In this document: piece by piece, positions 49,629-58,161 of the stretch | Numbering within the stretch: position 1 is the stretch's first letter | How the letters are laid out: each line of letters begins with the position of its first letter | From: Pantoea sp. Lij88 | GTDB taxonomy: Bacteria; Pseudomonadota; Gammaproteobacteria; Enterobacterales; Enterobacteriaceae | Direction of reading: 5' to 3' | Length of the DNA stretch: 64,000 nt | NCBI RefSeq assembly: GCF_030062155.1 | Contig: NZ_CP118269.1 | Coordinates: forward strand, 620,001-684,000 | Position numbers and translations under genes: made by a program | The notes under the pieces: generated by a model | What the model was told of the DNA's origin: nothing | Seen by the model: the letters and a program-made list of their open reading frames with translations, nothing else | Databases searched by the model: none

Positions 49629-50369
49629 GTGGTAGCCAGTGATTTGATGCAAACGGACCTCTCCGTTTGGGGCATGTATCAACATGCCGATATCGTGGTA
49701 AAGGTGGTCATGATTGGCCTGTTGTTGGCCTCCGTGGTGACCTGGGCGATCTTCTTCGGCAAATATGCCGAACTCAGCGCCGCTAAACGCCGCCTGAAGC
49801 GTGAGCAACGGGCACTGGGCGAAGCCCGCAGTCTCAATGACGCCGCCCGCATTGCTCAGTCGTTTACCGGCCACAGCCATAGCGTCGTGCTGCTGAACGA
49901 TGCGCAGAATGAACTTGAACTCTCGGCAGGTGTGGAAGACACCAATGGAATTAAAGATCGCACCAGTTTCCGTCTTGAGCGCCGCGTTGCCGCGTTCAGC
50001 CGCCATGCAGGCCGGGGCAATGGTTTCCTGGCGACCATCGGTTCTGTCGCCCCGTTTATCGGCCTGTTCGGCACCGTCTGGGGCATCATGAACAGCTTTA
50101 TCGGCATCGCGAAAACTCAGACCACCAACCTGGCGGTCGTGGCTCCAGGTATCGCCGAAGCGCTGCTGGCAACGGCAGTGGGCCTGGTGGCGGCAATCCC
50201 GGCCGTGGTGATCTACAACGTTTTTGCCCGCATGATCGCCAACTACAAAGCTTCGCTGGGTGATGTCGCCGCGCAGGTGCTGCTGCTGCAGAGTCGTGAC
50301 ATCGACCTGGGCACCGTCGCCACCGACGTTCCGCGTCCGGCGACCGCTCAGAAACTGCGCTTAGGGTAA
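49629..50369 (+). CDS. exbB: TonB-system energiser ExbB
   Basis: 246 residues (E. coli 244), starting at GTG. Uses the proton gradient with ExbD to drive TonB-dependent uptake of siderophores and cobalamin. MQTDLSVWGMYQHADIVVKV, then three membrane helices; the conserved GLFGTVWGIMNSFIGIA and NLAVVAPGIAEALLATAVGL segments are present. Six bases separate it from exbD. Confidence 0.97.
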   Translation: MVASDLMQTDLSVWGMYQHADIVVKVVMIGLLLASVVTWAIFFGKYAELSAAKRRLKREQRALGEARSLNDAARIAQSFTGHSHSVVLLNDAQNELELSAGVEDTNGIKDRTSFRLERRVAAFSRHAGRGNGFLATIGSVAPFIGLFGTVWGIMNSFIGIAKTQTTNLAVVAPGIAEALLATAVGLVAAIPAVVIYNVFARMIANYKASLGDVAAQVLLLQSRDIDLGTVATDVPRPATAQKLRLG

Positions 50370-50375
50370 GTTCTT

Positions 50376-50798
50376 ATGGCAATGCGATTAAACGACGATC
50401 TGGAAACCGATGGTGAAATGCATGAGATCAACGTGACGCCGTTTATCGACGTCATGCTGGTTCTGCTGATCATCTTCATGGTGGCCGCGCCGCTGGCCAC
50501 GGTCGACGTGCGCGTCAATCTGCCCGCCTCAACCAGCGCGCTGCAGCCGCGTCCGGAGAAGCCGGTTTACCTGTCGATTAAAGCGGATAAGCAGCTTTAC
50601 GTCGGTAACGATCAGGTGACGCCGGATTCACTGGTGAACGTGCTGACCAGCCAGACCCAGGGCAACAAAGAAACCACCATTTTCTTCCAGGCCGATAAGT
50701 CGGTGGATTATGAGACGCTGATGAGCGTGATGGATAAGCTGCGCACGGCGGGCTATCTGAAAATTGGCCTGATGGGCATGGAAACCGTGAAGAAATAG
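50376..50798 (+). CDS. exbD: TonB-system protein ExbD
   Basis: 140 residues (E. coli 141). One N-terminal membrane helix with the proton-carrying Asp: HEINVTPFIDVMLVLLIIFM. Periplasmic domain: VNLPASTSALQPRPEKPVYL. Partner of ExbB and TonB. Followed by a strong terminator. Confidence 0.97.
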   Translation: MAMRLNDDLETDGEMHEINVTPFIDVMLVLLIIFMVAAPLATVDVRVNLPASTSALQPRPEKPVYLSIKADKQLYVGNDQVTPDSLVNVLTSQTQGNKETTIFFQADKSVDYETLMSVMDKLRTAGYLKIGLMGMETVKK

Positions 50799-50820
50799 CG
50801 GGTTATCCGGCACGCAGGAA

Positions 50821-50847
50821 AGGCGACTCATGAGGTCGCCTTTTTTT
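50821..50847 (+). terminator. exbD terminator
   Basis: AGGCGAC, a TCATGAG loop and GTCGCC are followed by TTTTTTT, 22 bases after the stop. Confidence 0.9.
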
Positions 50848-51034
50848 ATGGCGGCGCTTCAGCCAGATAAAATCAGGCAGATCGGCGGCCAGGCGGATCA
50901 TTTATGCTGCCTGATCTGAATTGTTAATTGGTTGTTACTTATGTACACAGATTTGTAAAGTGCAATGGTGACTCAGGTCACATTAATCCCGCCTCAGGCA
51001 GGCTAAAACGGCTAAAAAACAACAGGAAGCCGTT

Positions 51035-52360
51035 ATGAGTCACACCCCGTCTTTACAAAAGCCGCCGAAAAGTGCCGCCCGAACCATCTTCAACGTCACA
51101 AGTGGTAACTTCCTGGAGATGTACGATTTCATGGTCTTCGGCTACTACGCGACCGCCATTTCCAAAACCTTTTTCCCCGGTGATGACCCGTTTGCTTCCC
51201 TGATGCTGACCCTGATGACCTTTGGTGCCGGGTTCCTGATGCGCCCGCTGGGGGCGATCATCCTGGGTGCCTACATAGACCATCACGGTCGTCGTAAAGG
51301 ACTGTTGCTGACGCTGGGCCTGATGGCGATTGGTACCCTGACCATTGCGGTGGTGCCAGGTTATGCCACGCTGGGCGTGGCGGCCCCGATTCTGATCCTG
51401 CTGGGACGACTGTTGCAGGGCTTCTCGGCGGGCGTTGAGCTGGGGGGCGTGTCGGTCTATCTGGCTGAAGTCGCGCCGGAAGGACGCAAAGGCTTCTTCG
51501 TGAGCTGGCAGTCGGGCAGTCAGCAGATTGCCGTCATCTTTGCGGCTCTGCTGGGTCTGATGCTGAATCATCTGATGGCGAAAGAGGCGGTGACGGAGTG
51601 GGGCTGGCGTATCCCGTTTGTGGTCGGCTGTCTGATCGTGCCGTTCCTGTTCTACATTCGCCGGATGCTGGAAGAGACCGAAGCGTTCAGCAAACGTAAA
51701 CATCATCCGAGCATGACGGAAATCATGCGCTCGGTCGCCAGCAACTGGGCGCTGGTGCTGGCGGGGATGCTGATGGTGGTCACCACCACGGTGATGTTCT
51801 ACATGATCACCGCCTTTACCCCGACCTTTGGTAAAACCGTGTTGATGATGAGCGACAAGCAGGCGTTCCTGGTGACGCTCTGCGTCGGTGTGTCCAACCT
51901 CTTCTGGCTGCCGCTGATGGGCGCGCTATCGGACCGCGTCGGACGCCGTCCGCTGCTGATTGGCTTTACCCTGCTGATGATTGTCACCACCTGGCCGGTG
52001 CTGCACTGGATGGTGGGCTCGGCCAGCTTCGCCCACCTGCTGGAAGCGGAACTGTGGCTGTCGTTTCTTTATGCCAGCTATAACGGTGCGATGGTGGTTT
52101 ACCTGGCGGAGATCATGCCTGCTGAGGTGCGCGCGGCTGGCTTCTCCATGGCCTACAGCCTGGCGACGGCGCTGTTTGGCGGCTTCACGCCGGCTATCTC
52201 CAGCTACCTGATCCACGCCACCGGTGATAAAGCGATGCCGGGCGTCTGGCTGACCTTTGCTGCCGTCTGCGGGCTGATTGGTACGCTGCTGATTGGCCGG
52301 ATGGTGAAGCAATACCGGTTGCGTCACAACGGCACGACGACGGTCAGCGCCTCACTCTAA
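51035..52360 (+). CDS. MFS proton symporter, citrate/tricarballylate type (CitA/TcuC-like)
   Basis: 441 residues, 12 membrane helices, metabolite:H+ symporter family. The N terminus reads ARTIFNVTSGNFLEMYDFMV, close to the LRVTSGNFLEQFDFFLF of Klebsiella CitA. GAYIDHHGRRKGLLLTLGLM and LGRLLQGFSAGVELGGVSVY carry the MFS loop motif. PAEVRAAGFSMAYSLATALF is typical. Substrate likely citrate or tricarballylate; no tcuAB or citrate-lyase genes lie beside it, so the exact substrate is uncertain. The 3' end overlaps the convergent fimbrial gene by four bases. Confidence 0.85.
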   Translation: MSHTPSLQKPPKSAARTIFNVTSGNFLEMYDFMVFGYYATAISKTFFPGDDPFASLMLTLMTFGAGFLMRPLGAIILGAYIDHHGRRKGLLLTLGLMAIGTLTIAVVPGYATLGVAAPILILLGRLLQGFSAGVELGGVSVYLAEVAPEGRKGFFVSWQSGSQQIAVIFAALLGLMLNHLMAKEAVTEWGWRIPFVVGCLIVPFLFYIRRMLEETEAFSKRKHHPSMTEIMRSVASNWALVLAGMLMVVTTTVMFYMITAFTPTFGKTVLMMSDKQAFLVTLCVGVSNLFWLPLMGALSDRVGRRPLLIGFTLLMIVTTWPVLHWMVGSASFAHLLEAELWLSFLYASYNGAMVVYLAEIMPAEVRAAGFSMAYSLATALFGGFTPAISSYLIHATGDKAMPGVWLTFAAVCGLIGTLLIGRMVKQYRLRHNGTTTVSASL

Positions 52361-53334
52361 AACGACAAATCGACCACCACGCTGTCGCTGTAGTTTCCCG
52401 CAGGCGGCGTGTTCTGAGTGGTCAGGATGCGCGCGGTGTAGTTAAAGCCGCGCGTCAGTCCATCCGTGGATACCGCCGTCGAGGTGGTACTGCTCCAGCG
52501 TTCCGTACCTGCCGATCCCCAGCGATTGCTGGTGGTACTTTTATAAATCTCATAGCTCAGCCGATTCGCCCCGCTCGCCATATTCCTGACGCTGCCCACC
52601 GCATAACTGCCATTGCTCAGCCCGACGGTGTAAGTGCTGCCTTTGCTGCACAGCACGTTGATGGTCTGCGAGACGGCGGAGAAGCTGCCCACCAGCGGTG
52701 CGCTGCCAAAGCTGATATTGGGCGCGGTAATCGTGGTGCAATCGTTGGTGAGAATCACGGTGATATTAATCGGAATCACGCCGCTGCCGTTCTGCTCGCT
52801 TAAGCAGGCATTACCCACGCTGACGCTGGTGCAGACACGATAAGTCACCGCCATATTCAGCGTCACCTGATAGGTTCCGGCAGCCACCACCTGACCGGGC
52901 ACGGTGCGCAGATAGACCGGAATTGCGAAGTTGAGGCTGCCCAGCAATCCGGCCAGATTAGCCAGGGTCTGGGAGTTATAAACAAACGCCGTGCCGCCAA
53001 CGGTCAGTTCGCTGGCACAGGCGCTGTCGGTGCAGAGTCGCACCGGCACATTGTCGCTGCCGGTATCACCGCTGCGCTTCAGGATGCCACGCGTGCCGCT
53101 GACATTGGTCGCGCCGGTCAGCTGAAACGTAATCTGGTTATTGCCGAGCAGCGACAGCGCCGAGCCAGACCCACAGTTGACGTTGGCGTTGGTGGTGACC
53201 GAGCTGACGGTGGTATTCGCCACAAACGTTGTGACCGAACCAAAGCTGGCGGTGGAGGCGGGCAGGGTACAGGCGGCGTAGCCCAGTGGCGGGAGCAGCA
53301 GCAACAGGCCAGCCAGTATCAGCGATTTCATCAT
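52357..53334 (-). CDS. Csu-type fimbrial tip adhesin (two SCPU domains)
   Basis: 325 residues, last gene of the operon. Signal peptide KSLILAGLLLLLPPLGYAA. Two spore-coat-protein-U-like domains (about 20-185 and 190-325): the first opens ACTLPASTASFGSVTTFVAN, the second NDCTTITAPNISFGSAPLVG and ends NYSDSVVVDLSF. Two-domain SCPU proteins at the end of such operons are the tip adhesins (CsuE type). Four-base overlap with the usher (ATGA). Confidence 0.85.
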   Translation of the reverse strand: MMKSLILAGLLLLLPPLGYAACTLPASTASFGSVTTFVANTTVSSVTTNANVNCGSGSALSLLGNNQITFQLTGATNVSGTRGILKRSGDTGSDNVPVRLCTDSACASELTVGGTAFVYNSQTLANLAGLLGSLNFAIPVYLRTVPGQVVAAGTYQVTLNMAVTYRVCTSVSVGNACLSEQNGSGVIPINITVILTNDCTTITAPNISFGSAPLVGSFSAVSQTINVLCSKGSTYTVGLSNGSYAVGSVRNMASGANRLSYEIYKSTTSNRWGSAGTERWSSTTSTAVSTDGLTRGFNYTARILTTQNTPPAGNYSDSVVVDLSF

Positions 53335-55778
53335 GGTTGGTTTCCGGACGTAAAAGATTCGGCGGAGATGGCGGCGCTGCCTGCGGCGGGCGCGGGCAGC
53401 GCACAGGTCAGCGGGCCGTAAGTTTTCAGCGCCTGCGGCTGACCACTGGCGATGCGCAGTTCGGTTTCGCAGCGGCGACCATCGGGCGTCACCACCTCCA
53501 TCGGATTACGGGCGGTGAGATCTTCCATCCAGACGATGCCATCCCAGCCGACATACTCCGTGGCATGGTCAGGGCGCTGCACCAGGCTTGAGACCGGCAG
53601 CGGCTGGCCCTGCGCATCAACCAGAATCACGCTGGCTGAGCGCAGTTTCTCCACCGGGAAATTGAGCAGGTAGCCGCTCTGACGTTTCACCGCAAAGCGC
53701 TGCTCAACACGGGGCGTGGTCATATCTGCGGGCAGGTCGAGGGTGTCGATATCATATTTCGCCGGATAGTAGCTGCTGATGGCGGGCACCAGCAGATAGC
53801 CCTGCGGGTTGGTGCGTCCCATCGACTGGTTTTCATAGCGCACGTTCACATCGGGGTAGCCGGTTTTTACCAGCACAAAGGCGTCGTTGATGGCGTTGGC
53901 GGCAAAGACGCTGTTGTCCATTAACACCAGCGCGCCGGAGAGATCGGCCCACTGGGTCAGGTTGTCATCGTCGCCATAGAAACCGCCTGAAGTGTCGATC
54001 TGGTTGTTGCGATAGCGCAGACTGCCCTGACGGTAATCTCCGCTGTCGCCGCTCTGATTCGCCCAGGAGGCATCCCAGGCAAACCCGCCGTCGCTGGGCA
54101 TGGCGCTGGAGGCATAGATGCGCTGGCTGTCGCGGCCGCGCTGATCGCGTTCGGTGCTGATGGCCGCGCTGCCCTGTTCGCCAAACGGGATCACCAGCGA
54201 GATGGCACCGGTCCAGCTCTTCTCCTCCTGATCGCGACTGGCGGAGACATAGAGACTGCTGTTGCCCCACAGATTCTTACTCCACGAGAGGTTCCACAAA
54301 CGGGTGCGATCGCCCTGACCGTCGGTGATATCGATAAAGGCAGCCCCGACGCTGCCAAAGCGGTTCAGCGAGACGCTGGCGCTGTACTGGGCACTGCGGC
54401 GCGACAGCGCGTAGCGGCTATCCGCCTGGCTACCGGCGCGGCTGCCGACGAGGGCCAGATTGCCGAAGTCACTGCTGCGCTGGGTGTGCTGCGTGCCGAT
54501 ATTGAACCAGCGGTTGTTGTACTGATAGCCCCAGCTATATTGCCTGCCGCTTTTGCCATCGAGCTGACTTTGCGCCACCGCGCCGTTGACTACGCCCCAG
54601 CTGGCGACGCGCAGCTGAGCTCCCAGCCCGCCCATTGCCAGGGTTTCGCTGCCTTCGGCGTGACTCTCCAGCGTCAGCCAGTCGGTCATGCCGTAGCGAT
54701 ATGAGCCGCTGGCGGCAGCCTCCCCATAATCGAAGTTTTTAATGCCGTAATTTTCGCGGATCGCGCCAGCGGAGAAGGCGTAATCCGACAGCCCCGATTT
54801 CAGCAGATTACTGGAGACGTAAAACGGCATGGTGGTAGTGACGCGCCGGCCCACCGCATCGGTGGTGGTGATCACCGCGTCACCCGCGCCGTTAACGAAC
54901 GGCACATTGGTCATCGACCAGGGACCGGGCTGCACGTTTGCCTGGCTGGATCGATAGCCGTTGATAAAGAGATCGACGGTGGAGGGCACGGCAGCCTGGC
55001 CGGAAAAGGCGGGCAGTGGATAGGTCACCAGATCGGGACGAACGCTGAAGTCACGGCCGACGCGGATACCGCCAAGCCGCACGCTGCTGCTCCAGGCCAG
55101 CGAATCAGTCACCAGATCGCCGACCCGCCAGCTCACCGCTGTGTTCTCATCTTCGTTACTCCACCAGCTGTCGTAGCGGATATAGCCGTTATCCTGATAC
55201 GTCGTACTGCCTTCCAGCTGCTGCTGCCAGACGCCGTTGGTGGAGAAGTGCCCGGCATCACCAAACAGCCGCAGTTCGTTCCAGGCTGAAAGGCGGGTGC
55301 CGGTGGTATCGGTACGGCTGGCGTAGAGGTCGTAGTTGATCAGCGCACCGTTGCTGGTGCGCCCCGGATAGCGCGGTCCGTTTTTCGCCTCGCCAATCAC
55401 CTGACCGGGCAGCCACTCAGGCGGCACGGTGAGCAGCAGCCGCTGCCGCGCAGCGTCATACTCCACGCTGACGGGTTGCAGGCTGCTGATATCCACCTGC
55501 TCCTGCTGGCCCAGCTTATCCTGCGGCAGACCGGCCCGCTGCAGGTCGCCGCTGCGCAGCCAGAAATGACCGTCGCGCTGCTCCACCGGCACAATGGTGC
55601 CATTCTCCTGCTGGTTAATTACCAGCTCCAGCATATATTGCTGACCGCTGCTGCTGGTCTGCAGGCTGGGCGGCGGAGGCAGGGACGAGTAGGTCTCCGC
55701 CAGCACAGGATCCGGCGTTATGGCGTAAATGACGCTGGCCACCGCCAGCGCGCAGGGATGCAGGGAAAAAGGTCTCAT
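53331..55778 (-). CDS. Fimbrial outer-membrane usher (CsuD-like)
   Basis: 815 residues. Signal peptide, PapC_N-like domain (YMLELVINQQENGTIVPVEQ, QRDGHFWLRSGDLQRAGLPQ), beta-barrel (SGLSDYAFSAGAIRENYGIK, YRYGMTDWLTLESHAEG, WNLSWSKNLWGNSSLYVSAS), plug-like segment PVFVNGAGDAVITTTDAVGR-type region, and a short PapC_C-like end (VILVDAQGQPLPVSSLVQ). It exports and assembles the subunits. Archaic sigma class rather than classical FimD. Confidence 0.92.
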   Translation of the reverse strand: MRPFSLHPCALAVASVIYAITPDPVLAETYSSLPPPPSLQTSSSGQQYMLELVINQQENGTIVPVEQRDGHFWLRSGDLQRAGLPQDKLGQQEQVDISSLQPVSVEYDAARQRLLLTVPPEWLPGQVIGEAKNGPRYPGRTSNGALINYDLYASRTDTTGTRLSAWNELRLFGDAGHFSTNGVWQQQLEGSTTYQDNGYIRYDSWWSNEDENTAVSWRVGDLVTDSLAWSSSVRLGGIRVGRDFSVRPDLVTYPLPAFSGQAAVPSTVDLFINGYRSSQANVQPGPWSMTNVPFVNGAGDAVITTTDAVGRRVTTTMPFYVSSNLLKSGLSDYAFSAGAIRENYGIKNFDYGEAAASGSYRYGMTDWLTLESHAEGSETLAMGGLGAQLRVASWGVVNGAVAQSQLDGKSGRQYSWGYQYNNRWFNIGTQHTQRSSDFGNLALVGSRAGSQADSRYALSRRSAQYSASVSLNRFGSVGAAFIDITDGQGDRTRLWNLSWSKNLWGNSSLYVSASRDQEEKSWTGAISLVIPFGEQGSAAISTERDQRGRDSQRIYASSAMPSDGGFAWDASWANQSGDSGDYRQGSLRYRNNQIDTSGGFYGDDDNLTQWADLSGALVLMDNSVFAANAINDAFVLVKTGYPDVNVRYENQSMGRTNPQGYLLVPAISSYYPAKYDIDTLDLPADMTTPRVEQRFAVKRQSGYLLNFPVEKLRSASVILVDAQGQPLPVSSLVQRPDHATEYVGWDGIVWMEDLTARNPMEVVTPDGRRCETELRIASGQPQALKTYGPLTCALPAPAAGSAAISAESFTSGNQP

Positions 55779-55785
55779 TCAGCGC

Positions 55786-56484
55786 TTATTTCTGGGCAGC
55801 GCTGCGCCACTGGCTCTTGTTGACCTCTGCGGTGAGTTCGCCGCTGACCGGCGCGGTGAGTGGCCAGCGATAAGTGCTGTCCGCCAGCACATAACCGTAT
55901 AAGCCTTCGCCCATTTTGCGACCGCCAATCACCACATTGCTCAGCCGGGCATGACCGTTACCGCTGTTGGTCAGCTGCAGCCAGCGCTTGCCGCCCTCAC
56001 TGACCTGTTGCCAGCGCAGAGCCGGACGGGCGCTGTCAGTCGTCAGCCCGCTGCCATACACAAACAGCGGCACGGAATAGCGCATCTGGAAGGTCAGTCC
56101 GGCCTGATTCTCGCCGGGCGTGCGCGGCGTCGGGATCTCATCCAGCACCACCCGATAGGCCAGCTCTTTTCCGGCGGCGGGTGGCGTCTGTTTAATCAGC
56201 CTGACCAGCTGTTTCTGGCCCGGCTCCATCCGCACCATTGGCGGACTGGCGACCACCTGCTGCTGGGTCTGATACTGCTCCTGGCCGTTGATCTGCTGCC
56301 AGCTGAAAACACGGATCTGCATCATCGTGGTGGTACTGCCGCGATTCTCCAGCCAGAGTTCGCTGGCTTTCTCTTCAGGATTAATCGCGGGATCGATAGG
56401 CCAGATCATCACCGAATTAGCGGCAAAGGCCGGAGAGAGCAGGGTGGAACTCAGCAGCAGCAGCAGGGCGCGCAGTGGCTTCAT
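55786..56484 (-). CDS. Fimbrial periplasmic chaperone (CsuC-like)
   Basis: 232 residues from MKPLRALLLLLSSTLLSPAF at 56484, with AAGGA seven bases before; a TTG two codons earlier is not needed. PapD-like: signal peptide, then SVMIWPIDPAINPEEKASEL and WLENRGSTTTMMQIRVFSW strand pair, GQKQLVRLIKQTP (G1-strand basic anchor), AYRVVLDEIP. It delivers SCPU subunits to the usher. Confidence 0.92.
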   Translation of the reverse strand: MKPLRALLLLLSSTLLSPAFAANSVMIWPIDPAINPEEKASELWLENRGSTTTMMQIRVFSWQQINGQEQYQTQQQVVASPPMVRMEPGQKQLVRLIKQTPPAAGKELAYRVVLDEIPTPRTPGENQAGLTFQMRYSVPLFVYGSGLTTDSARPALRWQQVSEGGKRWLQLTNSGNGHARLSNVVIGGRKMGEGLYGYVLADSTYRWPLTAPVSGELTAEVNKSQWRSAAQK

Positions 56485-56509
56485 GATCAAATCCTTGTTT
56501 TCTATCGCC

Positions 56510-57025
56510 TCACCAGCTCAGGGTGACGGTCAGCGTATCGGTATAAACACCGGCGCGCGCAGTGCCGGGCAGTTGTAGCTGGCCATAGATCGGCAGCGTA
56601 ATGTTATTGGCATTGCTGTAGCTCAGCGGCACCGCCTGATTCACCGGAATCACCGTGGTGTGGCTGGCGTTACTAAAGAGCGTATAGGGAACGGTGTTAC
56701 TGAAATTGGGCAGCTTCAGGTTGCGGGTCGTGGTGAAGTTGGCCCCCTGATTAATGGTCATATTCAGCGTGGTGCCTGGCGTGCAGGCAAGATTAATGGA
56801 GGTGCTCTGCACGAAGCTGGCACTGGCGGTTGTCGCCGCCACGCCAGACTGCGTGCCGAAGTTAAGCGTGCCGAAAACGCCGGTATTGGTACCGGTTATC
56901 ACGCAGCCTGCCACCACAGAAGCGGTAACCTGGAATGTGCTGGTAGGCAGACTCCAGACGCTGACACTCCCTGTCAGCAGGGGCAGACCGCATGCGATCG
57001 TCAGGCAGGATCGCCAGAGAACCAC
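56510..57025 (-). CDS. Csu-type minor fimbrial subunit (SCPU domain)
   Basis: 171 residues from a GTG at 57025. Signal peptide ending VSVWS, then a spore-coat-U domain: TFQVTASVVAGCVITGTNTG, FGTLNFGTQSGVAATTASAS, LNMTINQGANFTTTRNLKLP, and C-terminal YTDTLTVTLSW donor strand. Start codon choice uncertain, as an ATG is absent. Between the major subunit and the chaperone, like CsuA or CsuB in Acinetobacter. Confidence 0.82.
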   Translation of the reverse strand: MVLWRSCLTIACGLPLLTGSVSVWSLPTSTFQVTASVVAGCVITGTNTGVFGTLNFGTQSGVAATTASASFVQSTSINLACTPGTTLNMTINQGANFTTTRNLKLPNFSNTVPYTLFSNASHTTVIPVNQAVPLSYSNANNITLPIYGQLQLPGTARAGVYTDTLTVTLSW

Positions 57026-57047
57026 CCTTATTTACCTGCGACAGCAG

Positions 57048-57617
57048 TTAATAGTTCACGGCAACGTTAATCGTATCGGTGTAGGTTCCAGCAGGGATCA
57101 GGGGGTTAAAGCCGCCGCCGACCACCCGGCCATAAATGGCGTAGTTGGTGCCCAGCGTCGGGTCAGTCGTTCCACTGGCCGCAATCGGTGTATTGTTGGC
57201 GATCGCCGTGGTGAAAGAGGCGTCACTGTAGAGGGTATAGGCGATGCCCTGCGCATTATTCGATCCCAGAATCAGATAACGCGGCGATGTCGAGGCGGTG
57301 CCATAGATAGTGGCTGGCGCAGCATTACTGCTGGTCACCACCACGTTGTAGTCCTGACCGGTGGTGCAGCGCACGAAAATACCGTTGCCCGCCGCACCGA
57401 CCAGTGTGGCATTCAGGGTATCAAAGGTGGCGGCACTGCTACCAAAGTTCAGGGTACCGAAGTTGACGCCCGCCGTGGCTGACTGACCGTTCACCAGGCA
57501 ACCGGTGGTCAGCGTTAACGTAGCATTGACGGTTCCCGAGGTCGTCGCCGCCTGGGTTAATGAAGGAATTGCGACAGTTAATCCTGCAGCGGCACACAGA
57601 AAAAGCTTGAGTTTCAT
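57048..57617 (-). CDS. Csu-type major fimbrial subunit (SCPU domain)
   Basis: 189 residues. Signal peptide KLKLFLCAAAGLTVAIPSLT cleaved after AATTA-like site. SCPU domain: SGTVNATLTLTTGCLVNGQS, NFGTLNFGSSAATFDTLNA, IFVRCTTGQDYNVVVTSSNA, and the final YTDTINVAVNY strand. First gene of the operon with AAGGAAATATT before the ATG; by position the CsuA/B-like main pilin. Confidence 0.85.
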   Translation of the reverse strand: MKLKLFLCAAAGLTVAIPSLTQAATTSGTVNATLTLTTGCLVNGQSATAGVNFGTLNFGSSAATFDTLNATLVGAAGNGIFVRCTTGQDYNVVVTSSNAAPATIYGTASTSPRYLILGSNNAQGIAYTLYSDASFTTAIANNTPIAASGTTDPTLGTNYAIYGRVVGGGFNPLIPAGTYTDTINVAVNY

Positions 57618-58161
57618 AATATTTCCTTACGGATTATCGAGAGTCAGTGCTTTTTCACCCGGTGTTTATTAACGATTCAACCCAAAGTAAGGAAATAAAA
57701 ATAACAAGGCGGGCAGTGCCGCTGTCTTAAGATAAATCTCAGACTTAAGAATGATGATTTATATCAGTTTTACTTACTATAGAACACTTAAAGCGTTACG
57801 CGAAGTCCTGCCCTTTATTTTTCATTAATCAAATGGCTTCTCTGGCCGATAACCCAGTTACAGCAAGGCATATAAGCGAGACGGGAAAGCAAAATCTTCT
57901 GTTTTTTCCGCATCTGGCACGCTTTCTGCTTCGGTGAACGGTATCCTTACCAATCAGACATAATAACGATTTGCCGGCTGGCACAGCAGACGGGGAATAA
58001 GATGCAGGACTTTAATGGCCTGCGTCTGCGGACACGTTTTGCCGGGTCTTCAGGTTTCCGATATACCGAAATGTAAACACTTTCACCCAATGGGTGTTTT
58101 TCAGATTATTTATCAGACTACACACAGCATCCGTTTTTGCGCGGGTGGTGAGGAGCTACAG
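57618..58161. other. Divergent control region between Csu operon and first MHYT gene
   Basis: 544 bases without a gene; AT-rich in the first 250. A long in-frame extension of the MHYT gene back to 58015 has no start signal and is not counted. A dyad with a possible RcsB box is at 57725-57750. An AGGAG ribosome site lies at 58151-58155 before the first MHYT gene. Confidence 0.6.
57725..57750. promoter_or_regulatory. Dyad with possible RcsB box
   Basis: TCTTAAG (57725-57731) and CTTAAGA (57744-57750) are perfect inverted arms. The inner TAAGATAAATCTCA (57728-57741) matches the RcsAB consensus TAAGAATATTCCTA at the TAAGA, TC and final A. It is about 110 bases before the major-pilin ATG. Confidence 0.4.
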
